From: Rhynchospora pubera
Taxonomy: Eukaryota; Streptophyta; Magnoliopsida; Poales; Cyperaceae
Length of the DNA: 64,000 bases
Assembly (NCBI GenBank): GCA_028095005.1
Contig: CM051459.1
Coordinates: 318,124,513-318,188,512, forward strand
Direction of reading: 5' to 3'
In this document: positions 22,776-34,588 of the stretch, in pieces
Numbering within the stretch: position 1 is the first letter of the stretch
How the letters are laid out: each line of letters opens with the position of its first letter
Program-made: the position numbers and the translations under genes
Notes under the pieces: model-generated
The model's database searches: none
Seen by the model: the letters and a program-made list of their open reading frames with translations, nothing else
What the model was told of the DNA's origin: nothing

Positions 22776-23244
22776 CGAGTTAATTAACTGCTTCTCAACG
22801 CTAAACAGTTAATTCAATGCTGAGGGTCCCATTATACGAGTTAATTAACTGCTTCTCAACGCTAAACAGTTCAAGTGCCTCAGTCTTTGCATGAAGGTCG
22901 GATGAACTAATGAGTACAAAGCCTTTTAGGATTAGGGCTTTTTGTAGATAACAAGAATGCCTGTCTGTCAATGCTCTTCTTGACGGATCGAAGGGTTTCC
23001 TTCGATACAATAAAATCTCTCAAGGTAACACTAAACCTTTCAACATTATACTATACGAGTTAATTATAATACATAAAATAATAATACATAAAATAATACT
23101 AAATTAAAACTAAAATTAGAATGCATAAAAATTATAATACATAATTTCGAAATTCAAACTAAAAATGCCAATACATAATCTTCAATTTTTTCATTTTTTC
23201 TTCCTACCGAAAGACAGTACATTGCAAAATTTTCCCCCAAACAA

Positions 23245-26200
23245 TTATTTTCGTCCTCTCTCTCCTGATGTATTGCCTTGATCTGTTGAGCTGGTTGGAA
23301 ATCTAGCCGACTCACTTCTCATATTTCCAGATGCGACATCTCTTACCCGTGGATCAATGCTTATAGAATTTCTCTGTGGTTGTATAGATCCTTGGTCCTC
23401 CCTATTATTGTTGCTTCGTGGATCAACATGCAATAACATTCGTCCTGGTTGAATGGGTGTTTGACGAGTCTGAACCGTACGTTCAGTACTCGCTGCTCTT
23501 CTTGGACTGTTGGCCCTTGTTTGTGGTCTACTGGTGTATCGACCGGATTGCAATGCGTCCATCGGATATGGCGGTTGAGGTGCTGCTTGTCGCGGTTGAC
23601 TGGTTGAAGCTTCACCTTGATTTTTCTTTTTTGTTTTTCTTGTGGAACCTCCACCTTTCCTTCCTTCCATCCTATCCATCCACATCTCTGCACGAATGAT
23701 TTTGCGCCTTCCTCGATTGACCAAACTCTTGTCGGGGACAATTATCGGACCTGTATAAACTGGCCACTCTTCCTCATCTTTGTAACAATGAAACCGACCT
23801 GCTGACCAAATCATGTGCTGGTTTTGCATGCTATAGTGACCATCCACAAATTGATCTACATTGTAATTTGTCTCCCTGCAAACAGCAATGACATGTGCTC
23901 AAGGGATACCTGTCAATTGTGGTTTTTGGCACTCACATGTGGTTCGAGTGAAGGGCAATTGCACATCGGTTTGCTCCATGTCGGGTGAAATTTGAACTGT
24001 GTAATGGGAATAATCGTAGCCTACACCATCACGGTACTCCTCGCGAACTTTCACGCGAAATTCTCCAAGGTCCAATCTTAACACGAATGTGCTCATGAAC
24101 TCCTCTGAGATTGCAACAAAAAGATGAAGTTAGTTCAAAATGGATTAAAATGAATGAATGAATTGAATTCTTTTTCTTTAAGTACTTACGTGATTTTCCA
24201 TCATGCTTGATCAATTTATTCTTTACTCCTTCCGGCCATCTTTCTCCTAAACTCAACCTTTGAAGTGCTTCTTGTGTTCGCTTGTTCATCCAGTTGGCAC
24301 ATTTATACCACGTGCCTTCTATAAGTGTTGTCACTGGTAATCTTCTCTCTATTCTAAACACATTATTCAGACTCTCCGATCCATTACTTGTCATTATACC
24401 CTACCGATGCCCCTTGTCAAAACTCTGAGCCCATTTATATAGTTTTGGCCGCTCGTTGTTGTCATTTTCATTAATTTTACCACAATTTCTTAGGTACTGA
24501 TAAGCCCTCAGGTTGTTTTCCTTCAGTACTCCCCAATTCTCTCTAAAACGTCTAGGGTTTTTCTTGTTAGCAAGTCTACATTTGAAAAAGTTTTTCAAAT
24601 CAGCATCTTGTGACCTGCCAGCCTCCTTCCATAAGTTTTCCGCAACATGCTGCATGCAGAACCGATGAATCGCTACTGCATGCGCACCTTGTGCCTTCCA
24701 ACCGTAATTTACGGATGCAAATACCGCTTTTATTGCCTTATGACGGTCAGATATGACACAGTATCTAGTGTTCCACCCTAAAACTTCCCATCTAACCCAA
24801 GACATAAACCATCCCCAAGTATCCTTATCTTCTTTCTCGCCCAATCCGAATGCAACCGGAATTAATCGATTTTCTGGATCATAACCACACACTGAGAACA
24901 ATCTACCTTTGTATCGGCCCGATAAAAAACTAGCATCAATTGAGATAACAGGTCTGGCATATTTCATCGCTTCTATGCACGGACCAAAAGTTCAGGCTGC
25001 CATCTTGAAGACGCCAATGTTAGGATCGTCTGTAGGCCAAGAAACTATTGTGTATTTTGTTCCTGGGGTCGTCGCCTTCATTGCCTCCAGAAGGCGTGGA
25101 AGTTTATTGTAGGCCCCTTCCCAAGACCCAAACAATTGCTCCAACGCTCGCTCCCTCCCACGCCATAGTTTATTATAAGTCGGTTCAATACGTGGATATC
25201 TAGTCCTTATGAGGCTTCCTATGTCCTGGACACTTTTTCCTAAATTTTTTTTCAATTCATCCCTAACGTGTTCGGCAATGAGACTAGCTGTAAGGTTTGC
25301 GTGACTTTTTTGGCCCGGGGGTCTCGAACAAATATGATCATTTGGATTGGTAGAGATCTTCCAATTTGTATTATAACTCTCACGTCTACCATACAATCGC
25401 CACTTACAATTCGGTTTTTGCATGCAAACCATTACAATTTTTTGTTTATTGCTAGTTTCCGTTCGAACTTCTCGATTTGTTTTGCATGAAACATCACAGA
25501 CAGCTAGTTTTAGTTATTTTTTGGAACCGAATCTTTTATCAGGAGCAAGTTCGTCTTGTGGCCCTAAACTACGCTCCGGCATACCGGCATACTCAAACAT
25601 GGAAATATCACACAATTCACTAACAGGATGGTGCAAGTCCGTCCTTCCTGAAACGTACGGCTGGTCGCAGTTTGGATAAAAAGGCACTTCTCTCTCGGAG
25701 AAGTCCTCCACATCGGTATATTCTTCTCCGGTAGGAAGGTCCGAGTAAGTCGCCGGACCCTCATCTTCATCACCATCGGCAACCTCGACTTCATCTCCTG
25801 ATGTGTTATTGTCTTGCGTAGGAACGGACTGTTCGCCAGTGTATTGGTAAGGGGTGGATTGCTGGCCACACATAAGGTTTAAGGAAGTGTTTGGCTCACT
25901 GCTACCGGGCTCGTCAAGGGGTGTTAGGTTCAGATCTGATCCCGTGCCATATACGGGGATGAAATCAACATGCAACTCAATAATCGGTAACCCTCTCGTC
26001 TCGAATGTCTCGTGGTAAAAAAGGCGCCATTGATCTTCAGAATTTACAGGAAGAAATAGCGATTCATATCTCCCATTTACAATATCGTTGTAACGACCAT
26101 GGATATTCAAAGTGTACTGGGTTTCTAAAATCTGTAGCCTGCTGTATAATTCATTTCGAATATCAGCAAATGTGGTATGCATACTACAACCGATGTGGAA

Positions 26201-26254
26201 GTAAGAAGCACCAAAAGTTGGACATTGGTTGACATATATTGTAATTGTAGACAT
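23245..26254 (-). pseudogene. MURA-type MULE transposase, four in-frame stops, one intron
   Basis: The frame starts at ATG 26254, 80 bp after a TATATAAG box, and stays in one reading phase to 23245 (about 970 codons). It is broken by TAA at 25516-25514, TGA at 24994-24992 (where the family has Trp), TAG at 24403-24401 and TGA at 23901-23899 (replacing the Cys of the SWIM finger, CECQ ... IP[stop]AH). Domains in order: a PB1-like N-terminus (about 1-110), an acidic linker, the plant MULE N-terminal block (ELKKNLGKSVQDI, LEQLFGSWEGAYNKLPRLLEA), the DDE core with VISIDASF (about codon 440) and VISDRHKAI (about 503), a TSNGSESLNNVF block, the SWIM zinc finger, and a Ser/Gln/Arg-rich tail. There are no frameshifts, so loss of function is recent. 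The enzyme would bind the TIRs and cut and paste the element. Confidence 0.9.
24105..24189 (-). other. 85-bp intron in the transposase gene
   Basis: On the minus strand the donor CAC|GTAAGTACT and acceptor TTGCAATCTCAG|AGGAG join the frame exactly (KHDGKS to QEFMSTF), whereas reading through gives non-family sequence. It is AT-rich, as plant introns are. Confidence 0.8.
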
Positions 26255-26334
26255 TTTTGGATTTGATTGATAGGTTTTTAAATTGTAAGAGATAATCTGT
26301 TGTGGACGATTTCAATTATGCGAGAATGTATAGT

Positions 26335-26342
26335 CTTATATA
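26335..26342 (-). promoter_or_regulatory. TATA box of the transposase gene
   Basis: TATATAAG on the minus strand, 80 bp before ATG 26254. Palindromic motifs follow upstream at about 26456-26475, 26491-26508, 26546-26566 and 26576-26596. Confidence 0.65.
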
Positions 26343-26534
26343 ATTTCAAATAACGCGGTTATAAATTCACAAACTTATAGACAGAAATGACTAAAGTTCG
26401 ATCGAAATGACTAAAGTTTGATCGAAGTGACAGAAGTTGGAATATTACCCTCCCAGCGCGTTTTATAAACGGGTAAGAAGCCTTCTTACCCGTTTTATAA
26501 ACGCGTTAATTGCGTTTTAACTATTCCGAAAGTT

Positions 26535-26717
26535 CAGCCTTCTAGCACGTTTTATAAACGCGTTGTAAGGCTTGTAACGCGTTTATAAAACGCGTCGAGA
26601 GGAGAGAGAGAGGCGCGGTTTATAAACGCGTTGAAACTTTCTTCTTATTAAAAAAAATTAAGTAATTCTTTCTATTAAATTTTTTGGTGTCAGAATTTTT
26701 ATATTAAATAATTTCGG
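26535..26717 (-). repeat. Right TIR of the MULE (~183 bp)
   Basis: Reverse complement of the left TIR, ending AATTTCGG at 26717 directly before TSD copy GGTTTTCTG. It lies 280-460 bp upstream of the transposase start, as expected for a TIR that also serves as promoter region. Confidence 0.9.
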
Positions 26718-26726
26718 GGTTTTCTG

Positions 26727-27238
26727 GTTTGTGGGAGATGTTAGTGCCAGCGGAATTGAAAATCAATTTGCTCCCTATATAATATTCGTTGTGCACAGAG
26801 GGTCCACTAAGCCTCTGCCTCTGCACCGAGCACGTGCAGACAGCAGCTTTTAACAAATGACATTAGTCATTGGCGAACCACCCTCCAATAGACATTCGAC
26901 ACATGGTGCAGCGAGGTTTGACATGAATATTTTAATCTCTCTGTCCAGTGGGCCCATCTGTCAGTCAGAATGTAGGCCTACAGTTCTTAGCTACAGTGTC
27001 GGATCCGGATCCTATATTCAGGATTAATATATGTATTGATATCATTCTATTTAATGATATGAATTACTTTCTAATGCAGATAAAAATAAAAATAACCAAT
27101 TAAAAACTCTTGAACCGTACGGTTCGGTTCATCAGTTTTGCATAAAATCAAACCGGACGGTTCGTTGTGGTTCGCTAATAGCCAAAAAAACCTGCTCAGT
27201 TTGAACCGGACAGGGGTCCGGTTCGCTGTTGAACATTG
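26727..27238. other. Remainder of the hAT-like element right of the MULE
   Basis: There is no gene. About 27100-27230 is rich in ACCGG/GGTTCG words (GAACCGTACGGTTCGGTTC is nearly palindromic), mirroring the GGACCGGAC-rich left end at 18097-18180. Confidence 0.45.
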
Positions 27239-27449
27239 GTGTACACTGCATGCTCATCTGATTTTCTAGCAATAAATACGCTTATCCAAAATATAGAGCA
27301 AATTGAGCCCAGGTACCTCTAAAGAAAGGTATCCATTATAGTATGAAACAAATTTATTAAAAAAACTCACCGCATATTAAGTGTCCAAGTGAATTTGTAT
27401 GGCATTGCCGTACCATGCTTACTCTGTACTAAAATGTTTCTTATTATAA

Positions 27450-29433
27450 CTAGATTGCTTTGATGTCGCGGCTTCGCCGCGACCATCCTTCAGAATAAGT
27501 TTTGTGTAAATATTTGACAATGTTTTCTATTTTTTTGAACTAACAATGCGTTAGCTGCACAACTTTTTGGGTATTAGTGCAGAGTAAGGGCGGTGGAGTC
27601 TGTAGTGTAGAGTGTAGGGCAATGTTTTCTATTTATGTTGAATGAATTTCACTAAAACAGAAGTCATAATAACACGCTACAAATGAATTATTATGTTTGC
27701 TTAATATAAGTAAAAAGTTTATATTGTATCATTTTGCTAATAACTTGACTACAGAAATTTAGAAATTTTATTTAATAGTACAATATAATCTCAACCTACT
27801 ATGAACTTTTTAACATTTTCAATAATACAAATTATTGCTTCATGTTTTAAAAAATTACCAAAATTTAATAATGGTAAGTTAATATCCAAAGTAAATAAAT
27901 ATTATCAATTGGGAAGAAAAAAAACACAAATTAACATATAATGACTTCTTAATTACAAACTAATTAATAAATAGACTGAGTTCAAAACAATTAACAAATT
28001 ACGATAATGTGAAATGGGTTAATAAATAATTAGCTTAACTGATAAAATTTTAATAGTGAAATATACTACATGTTTTGATCAGAGAGTTATACTTAATTTT
28101 TCAATTAATATATAATAATGTACTAAACTATTACAAATTGTCAACTTATGTTTGCTATTATAACGCAACAACAACATTGAATATAACACAATTGTAAGAA
28201 GGAATTGTTTGCTATTATTTTTCTTTATGATGAAGAGTGTGAATATAATAGAAGTTTTTTTTTCGCAAACTAACATTTTTTTTTCTGAAATATTGTAACC
28301 TCAAATTTCCTCTTTTTGTCATGCTACACACACCTCTCACCGGCCACATAAAATCCGAACTCAATCCCACTTTCTCTCCCAAAAACCAACTCCTTCATTC
28401 CTCTTCAAGTCCGACTAATGGAGCACTATGTCTCTTCTAATTTTTCATTAATCTTGCGCAATAGGAAAGATGATACATCACCGCGTAATTGCTTTGTGAC
28501 TTGATGAAATTTTCCTATGAGCCTCAACCCTCAACTCCAAAAGAAAAAAAAGGAGTTGAAGAAATATTGGGCAGATTCCCATTCTCCATTAATTTTAACA
28601 AAGAATTTTGGTTGGAAAACATATAAATTTCTTTATAACAAAATTAAAAAGATATAAAATTGATTATATGAAGTGCGACGACTCGGTGAGGAGCTACTGG
28701 CGAACTCCATGGTGCTCCCAGATGGCCAGCCTGTAGGCTATCTTCTATCTCGTCCTCCTTGATGACAGACAGCGCACAATTAACAGAATCCGACGAACAC
28801 GGATCTCTATGGATTCATAGTGGTGAGCAGACTACATTCTTTGGCCGACTGTCGTGGTGGATCGACACAACTGTAAAATTGAAGAACCCGAGTAGTTTTC
28901 TCGCTCTGGTTTCTTCCCAAATCTTTTTTTTTTTCTGCGTGCGAGAGAGAACCGAATAAACATGCTTGGTGGAATTGCCTTGGCAGGTGACAAGAACGGG
29001 AGCACAGTTTACTCATATGGACCCGGATGCAATTGCAAGGTTATGATAACAACACTCATTATATTTTTTCCTTCGCCGTGTTCATCCAGATCATAGAAAA
29101 TTTAATTATTTCCATAAGAGTTCTCTGTCGGGGGCCCACCCACGTGGGTTTAGCAGTTCTGTGGCTGATCTTGTGAATGTTTTCATGCCTGAGATGCAAA
29201 TTGGTAGTCATGAACAATATGGTACAGGTCCCCACAAATTTAACCCCTCCATTGTGCCACCGATAATCTTGGACAGAGCTGCAGGCGGAAATAATATTTT
29301 AATATAGACCTCACCCTCCGATCAAGATTCAAGGGCTCAGATAATTCACTTGAAAAATCAGAATGGAAATTCACAAACAGCACTGTTCATAGCACGATTT
29401 TTACAGATCGTCTAACTTTATATATAGGTATAA
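27450..29433 (-). mobile_element. Probable Helitron (minus strand)
   Basis: The 3' end is strong: on the minus strand GTCGCGGCGAAGCCGCGAC (a perfect 8-bp stem with GAA loop) is followed by ATCAAAGCAATCTAG and then T. The 5' end is tentative, at 29433, where the minus strand reads TTATACCTATATATAAAG preceded by A. The same terminal block occurs at 33129-33187 and 62063-62124. The interior is AT-rich except for a GC-richer patch (about 28670-29040) that may be a captured gene piece of unknown origin. No Rep/helicase is encoded. Confidence 0.55.
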
Positions 29434-32400
29434 TAATAATATGTATTCTTATTTCAATTAATGTTTCGTTTCGACGATGCATTTTTTGTGTGGTAATAGA
29501 ATTGGTATGATAATATAAATAAAGTTAATAACCTCTGTAGTAACTATACGTTCGATTCTAAATTTTAAAACTAATACAGTTTTTTACGTTCTTTTACAGG
29601 TATTTCTGTTTAAAAAGAAATTGATTCTTCATATCGTTTATTTACGGTAAGTTGTTTTTACTTCCTACTATAGTCTGTTGACGATTTTAATATATTTTAG
29701 TAATACATACGACATTTGCCGCTTTAATATGTTGTGTATCAGTCTTAAATTCAGTATATTATGTTCCTTAATATTATTTCTGTCATCGCATATTATTCAG
29801 TGCCCCGCTCTAATTGATTCACAGATGTTTCATTTTTACGGTTGTTTACTAAAAATCTGCACGCAAACGATGCGTGACAACGATCATATAATTAATGCTA
29901 TTTTCTTTCTTTGTATTTTTATTTCTCAAGGCCTAAAAAAGTGAAGAACATTTAAAACATGTATATAGATATATTTTTTTTCTCACTCAACGTATCTTTC
30001 ATTGTTAGACTCCATTCATGCATACTTCTTATTGAATCCATTTGTTTATATATATATATATATATTGTTATTTCTTATTTTTTGGACGTTTCCAAAAAAC
30101 AAACTTCAACTTGATATGCGTGCTATATTGACTTATTGTTTGACTTTGAACTTTCCATTATTACATAGAACAATTGCATATTGATTGTTATCTCTTATTT
30201 TTTGGACGTTTCGAAAAAAACAAACTTCAACTTGATATGCGTGCTATATTGACTTATTGTTTGACTTTGAACTTTCCATTATTACATAGAATAATTGCAA
30301 ATAACGAAGTCAATGGCTATATAATTTTTTTTTGTAGTTCTCGTCTTCTATTTTTAACGTTTACTTATTGTCAGCTATTAGTGTTCTGTTGGACTACGTT
30401 ATCGTTCACAACGACATAGGGTACTACCAAAGTCAATGAAATATTATTGTGCCACGTTTTGATTTTTTTTAACACGTGTTGCTACCTGATCGTCTTTATG
30501 ATATTCACTTTGTTAGCGGTTCATCATTTTTTTGGCACTATTAGGCGAATAAAATGTACAGTGCATTAAATTTTCACCGTTTGTTTTACGTACGTAAATG
30601 TCTTATTTTAATCTGGACTTATTCGTTTAGTGTTTATAATTTTTTTTGCACCTACTTGTATCTATTTTGATTCTTGTATAACTAAAATATGAAGCTTCGC
30701 CCTTCATATCATAAGCGTTTAGTAAGTACTATAATTTAGATTCTTCCATTAATATTAAAGTCAATATGAAGTACTAAGGTCAAATGATTATTGGTACGGG
30801 CACGTATTGCTGTTTCGAACACGTCTTATTATTTGGTCGTTTTGGGTTCCGTTACCCTATGTAGTGCACGAAATTAGCCGCATTCCATCTTTGACATTTT
30901 AGCTTCAATTGCATGCTTCTACGAAAGAAATTGATGTCATACAAAATAAATTGCAAAATCTATCGTGAACAATATAATATATTTTGAAAACTACCTGATC
31001 ATCAACTAACATAAAACGCATGCTGCGACAACTCTTGATGTTATAAAAAATGATATCCCATTATTTTACAACCCTGCAAATTATGATTGGATTTAAGATC
31101 GTATCATTAAGATCTTCCACTATTACATTTGGCTCTATAATAAATGTGTTGTTCTAACAAAACGTAACGCAGAAGATTTGAAATTCACCAAACATTCCTG
31201 CACATGTGTAGGATTTTATACTAAATTTGTCAAAGAGTATAGCGCAATTGTAAGCAGGAATAAAGGAAAAAAAATTAGGAGGAAAAAACCAAAGTAAATA
31301 AGAATATATATATAAATCAAATGGCGCATGTCTATCAGATTGTAAATCTCATTTATTTAATTGTGTCCAAAAAGAATGAACTACGTCGAATCTAGTGAAC
31401 AAAATAAACTGATGCAATTGAATTCAGTGTCTAATGACACGTGGACGAAAGAGTAAGTCGTGGCGAAGCACGATTTCGTGTGTAGTTGACACAGTTGACT
31501 TTGCTATCTACAATTGTTGTGGCTTACAATGCAAAAGTTGAAGTCAAATGTATATAAAATTATAAATCTTATTTGTTTAACTATGTCCAAAAATAATGAA
31601 CCACGTCTAATATCGTCAACAAAATAAACTGATGCAATGGAATCTAGTGTCCAATGACACATGGACGGGAGAGTAAGTCGTGGCGTAGAACGATTTCGTG
31701 TATAGTTGACACAATTGACTTTGCTATCTACAATTGTGTGGCTTACAATGCAAAATTTAAAGTAAAAAATAAGACAATATAATATTCATAATCAAGAAGA
31801 GCTTTGTTTTTTAAATATGTGTTAAAAATATAAGTCAATAGTTACAAACAAATTTAATAAGACAAACGAACTAATAAAACTATGCATGAGTGGACTTTAG
31901 TAACGGAAGACACGTATATGAACAGGACAATAGATGGATTATAATAGTAATATTTGAGATAAGTGCCTTAAAAAAACAAAAGAATTAGTTCAACATTTTT
32001 TTGTCTAGTTGTGTATGCACTATTTGTACACGAATTCATAGGCATTGACTAATAAAAATGCAAAAAGACAAATTAGCATGAATTATACAATTTCTTTCAT
32101 ATATTGTCTATATACAGATTTTTAGTAAACGACCGGAAGAATGGAAAATCTGTGAACTGATTAGAGCGGTCCAGTAAATGATATGTGCTAACAGAAAAAA
32201 TATCAAGGAACATAATATACTAAATTCAAGACTGCTATACAACATATTAGAAAGAAAAATATCGTATGTATTACTGAATGTTTTTTTAGATATATTGAAA
32301 TTATTTGCGAATGATAGTAGGAAGTAGAAAATAGTTTACCGTAAAAAGATGATATGAAGAATTGATTTCTTTCTAAGCAGCAATACCTATAAAAAACACA

Positions 32401-34311
32401 AAAAAATTATTAATTTAGAGATTTTAAGTTAAAAAATATAAACAGTTACAAACAAATTTAATAAGACAAACGAACTAATAAAACTATGCATGAGTGGACT
32501 TTAGTAACGAAAGACACGTATATGAACAGGACAATAGATGAAATATAATAGTAATATTTGAGATAGATGCGTAAAAAAATAAAAGAATTAGTTCAACGTT
32601 TTTTCTCTAGTTGTGTATGCACTATTTGTACACGAATTCATAGGCATTGACTAATAAAAATGCAAAAAGACAAATTAGCATGAATTATACAATTTCTGTC
32701 ATGTATTGTCTATATATAGATTTTTAGTAAACTATCGGCTAAAATGGTAAATATTCTAAATTACTTAATGACTAAGTAAGCAAAAAGAAATTACTTAATT
32801 ATTATTTTTGAAAATATTATTGTTATTTATAAAAATAATTGAGCCTATTTATAAAGATATGAATTATCAAAAATTATTTATATAAATACTGATTACTTAG
32901 CTACTAAAAATGTGGATAAGATCAAAGAGATATTTTCAAAGTGGATAAACATGGACATTTTTCAAATAGGACCTTAAAATTTCAAGTATTGCAAACAGGT
33001 CCTAAAATTCAGGGATGTCACATTCAGATCTACTTCTAATGACAACAGCCACCGATATCAGAATTAAGGAAGCAACCATTCGATCATTGAACAAACGGAC
33101 AAGATAATTATTGGAAAAAGCAAAATGACACTGTTCATAACACGAATATTAATAACAACTGCGTGTCGTACTTTTATATAGGTATAATATTGACTTTAAT
33201 ATTAACGAAAAAATCCAAATTATAAAATTCACTAAACGCTTATATCTTACTTATACAATAATCAAACACAGTTAGAAGTAGGTATAAAAAAAATTATAAG
33301 AACCAAACGAAGAACGTCAGATTAGAATAAAACATTTATGTAAGCCAAACGGTGTACGTTTGACGCATTTTATATTTGATTCGTCTAATAATGCCAAAAA
33401 AATGATGAACTACTACTAATAATGTCGTCCGCTAACAAAGTGAATACAATACAAACGATTGGACAATGACATGTGTTAAACATATCAAAACGTGACATAG
33501 CAATATTTCATCAACTTTAATAGTAGTTCATGTTGTTCTGAATGATAACATAGGTCAACACAACACTCATGTTTGACAATAGGTAAACGTTAAAAATAGA
33601 AGACGACAACTACATAAAAAAAATAAAAATAAAACACACAAATAGGATCGGAAAATAAGAGGGACACCCACAAAACGTAGTCGTCTACTAAATGGAAAAA
33701 AGCTATAGAGTAACGACACGTGTACAAAATAGCAATACATGGCGTACCAATATTTCATATATAGTGGACAGCGTTGACTTTAGTAGTCCATCTTCTCGTA
33801 AATAGCAATGCAAAAATTCAAACGAAAAGTAAGTCAACGAAACATTCACAACTGAGAAGAAAACAAAAATTAAAGAGAGACGCCAAATTTAATAAGAACA
33901 AATATATGAACCAAACGGTGCATGTTTGACATATTGAAAATATAGTAGTTAACAACACGCAGCTGAAAAAGTAAGACGTCGACATTGACTTTGTTATTTA
34001 CTATCGTATATAATAATGCAAAATTCAAAGTCAAAAGTGAGCCGATATATAACACGCATATTAAGAAAAACTTTGTTTTATTAGAAACGTCCAAAAAAAG
34101 AGGAGAGAACAATCACAGAAAAAAAGTATAAACAAACGGATTCAACAAAAAGTATGCATGAATGGAGTCTAACAATGAAAGACACGTTGAGTGAGACAAA
34201 AAAATAATAATAATAATAAGATTTTCAATATTTTTCACTCTTCTAGGCATCGACAAATAAAAATGCAAAAAAATAAAATAGCATTAATTATATAATTTTT
34301 GTCACCAGGTA
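29434..34311. repeat. Old nested cluster of direct and inverted repeats
   Basis: There are no genes. Repeats seen: a 121-bp tandem pair (about 30065-30305, sharing TTTTTTGGACGTTTC and ACTTGATATGCGTGCTATAT); a 221-bp tandem pair (about 31330-31760, sharing GTAAGTCGTGGCG and TAGTTGACAC); direct copies 31841-32139 and 32445-32735 (GTTACAAACAAATTTAATAA ...); an inverted pair, about 29870-30775 against 33188-34311 (GTTAGACTCCATTCATGCAT and its complement); and a second inverted pair, about 29580-29900 against 32100-32400. Units of ~200-250 bp carrying TTGACTTTG(C/T)TAT(C/T)TAC suggest a diverged satellite or the tandem interior of old Helitrons. Confidence 0.65.
33129..33187 (-). repeat. Helitron-like 5' terminal block
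   Basis: CACTGTTCATAACACGAATA ... GTCGTACTTTTATATAGGTATAA followed by T. On the minus strand it begins TTATACCTATATAAAAGT after A. It is related to the blocks ending at 29433 and 62124. Confidence 0.45.
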
Positions 34312-34588
34312 AAAACAAAAGAACACTAATACAATATGGAGGCGCCTCCTGCATCCTCTGAAAGAAACGATCATCTATCTCCTTGTTAATGAAACCAAAC
34401 TGCTGCAACGCCAATTGTGCTGGACCCCTGTATGTAACGTCTCTCCTGGCCACATTTGCCAACTGATGGGCTTGATGGACTGCTTCACTTCTTGCATGGT
34501 GTAAGGTTGCTCCTTGCTGTCTCATTTCCAAATACTGAATAATTTTGCGCACCATCCTTGTTGCTCTCCAAGAGGGTACATTTATACT
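34235..34588 (-). pseudogene. C-terminal part of RNase H-like protein, severed by the LTR element
   Basis: This frame continues, in phase, the RNase H-like exon found 23 kb away at 57928-58507 once the LTR element and one TSD copy are discounted. It carries the late RNase H features seen in plant RVT_3/LINE-type domains: a SWRATRMV-like helix, LHHARSEAVHQAHQLAN (the counterpart of HVRREAN..AH.LA) and a short tail. The last ~25 codons run into the repeat cluster (from about 34311), so the natural C-terminus may have been altered. Because the LTR separates it from its promoter and start, it is called a pseudogene fragment. Confidence 0.75.

Larger units (their letters stand above)
19505..26717 (-). 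mobile_element. Complete 7.2-kb Mutator-like element with accessory genes
   Basis: A perfect 9-bp TSD, GGTTTTCTG, flanks it (19496-19504 and 26718-26726). Both ends start CCGAAATTATTTAATATAAA and continue as long TIRs. Inside are a TATA-driven hairpin (19895-19995), a 101-residue gene on the minus strand, an 84-residue gene on the plus strand, a tandem palindrome array, and a MURA-type transposase gene on the minus strand with four in-frame stops. Palindromes of type ACGCGTTTATAAAACGCG are scattered around every promoter. The accessory-gene layout recalls VANDAL MULEs, but those lack long TIRs, so this is a different design. Confidence 0.9.
18082..27238. mobile_element. hAT-like element termini enclosing later insertions
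   Basis: The left end CAATGTTTTGAAAATCGGAC at 18082 and the right end CGCTGTTGAACATTG at 27238 are short inverted termini of the CARTG ... CAYTG type seen in hAT elements, each followed internally by CCGGAC/ACCGGT-rich sequence. Eight flanking bases agree at seven positions: GTGTTCAC (18074-18081) and GTGTACAC (27239-27246). hAT elements make 8-bp TSDs. No hAT transposase is visible. Most of the span is occupied by a Helitron end and a MULE that inserted later. The assignment rests on termini and TSD alone. Confidence 0.55.

Noticed and set aside
31456..31489. Possible Helitron 3' end (CGTGGCGAAGCACG ... GTGTAG)
   Set aside because: Weak 4-bp stem and no CTAG; the same block recurs in a tandem repeat, so it is left as a repeat.
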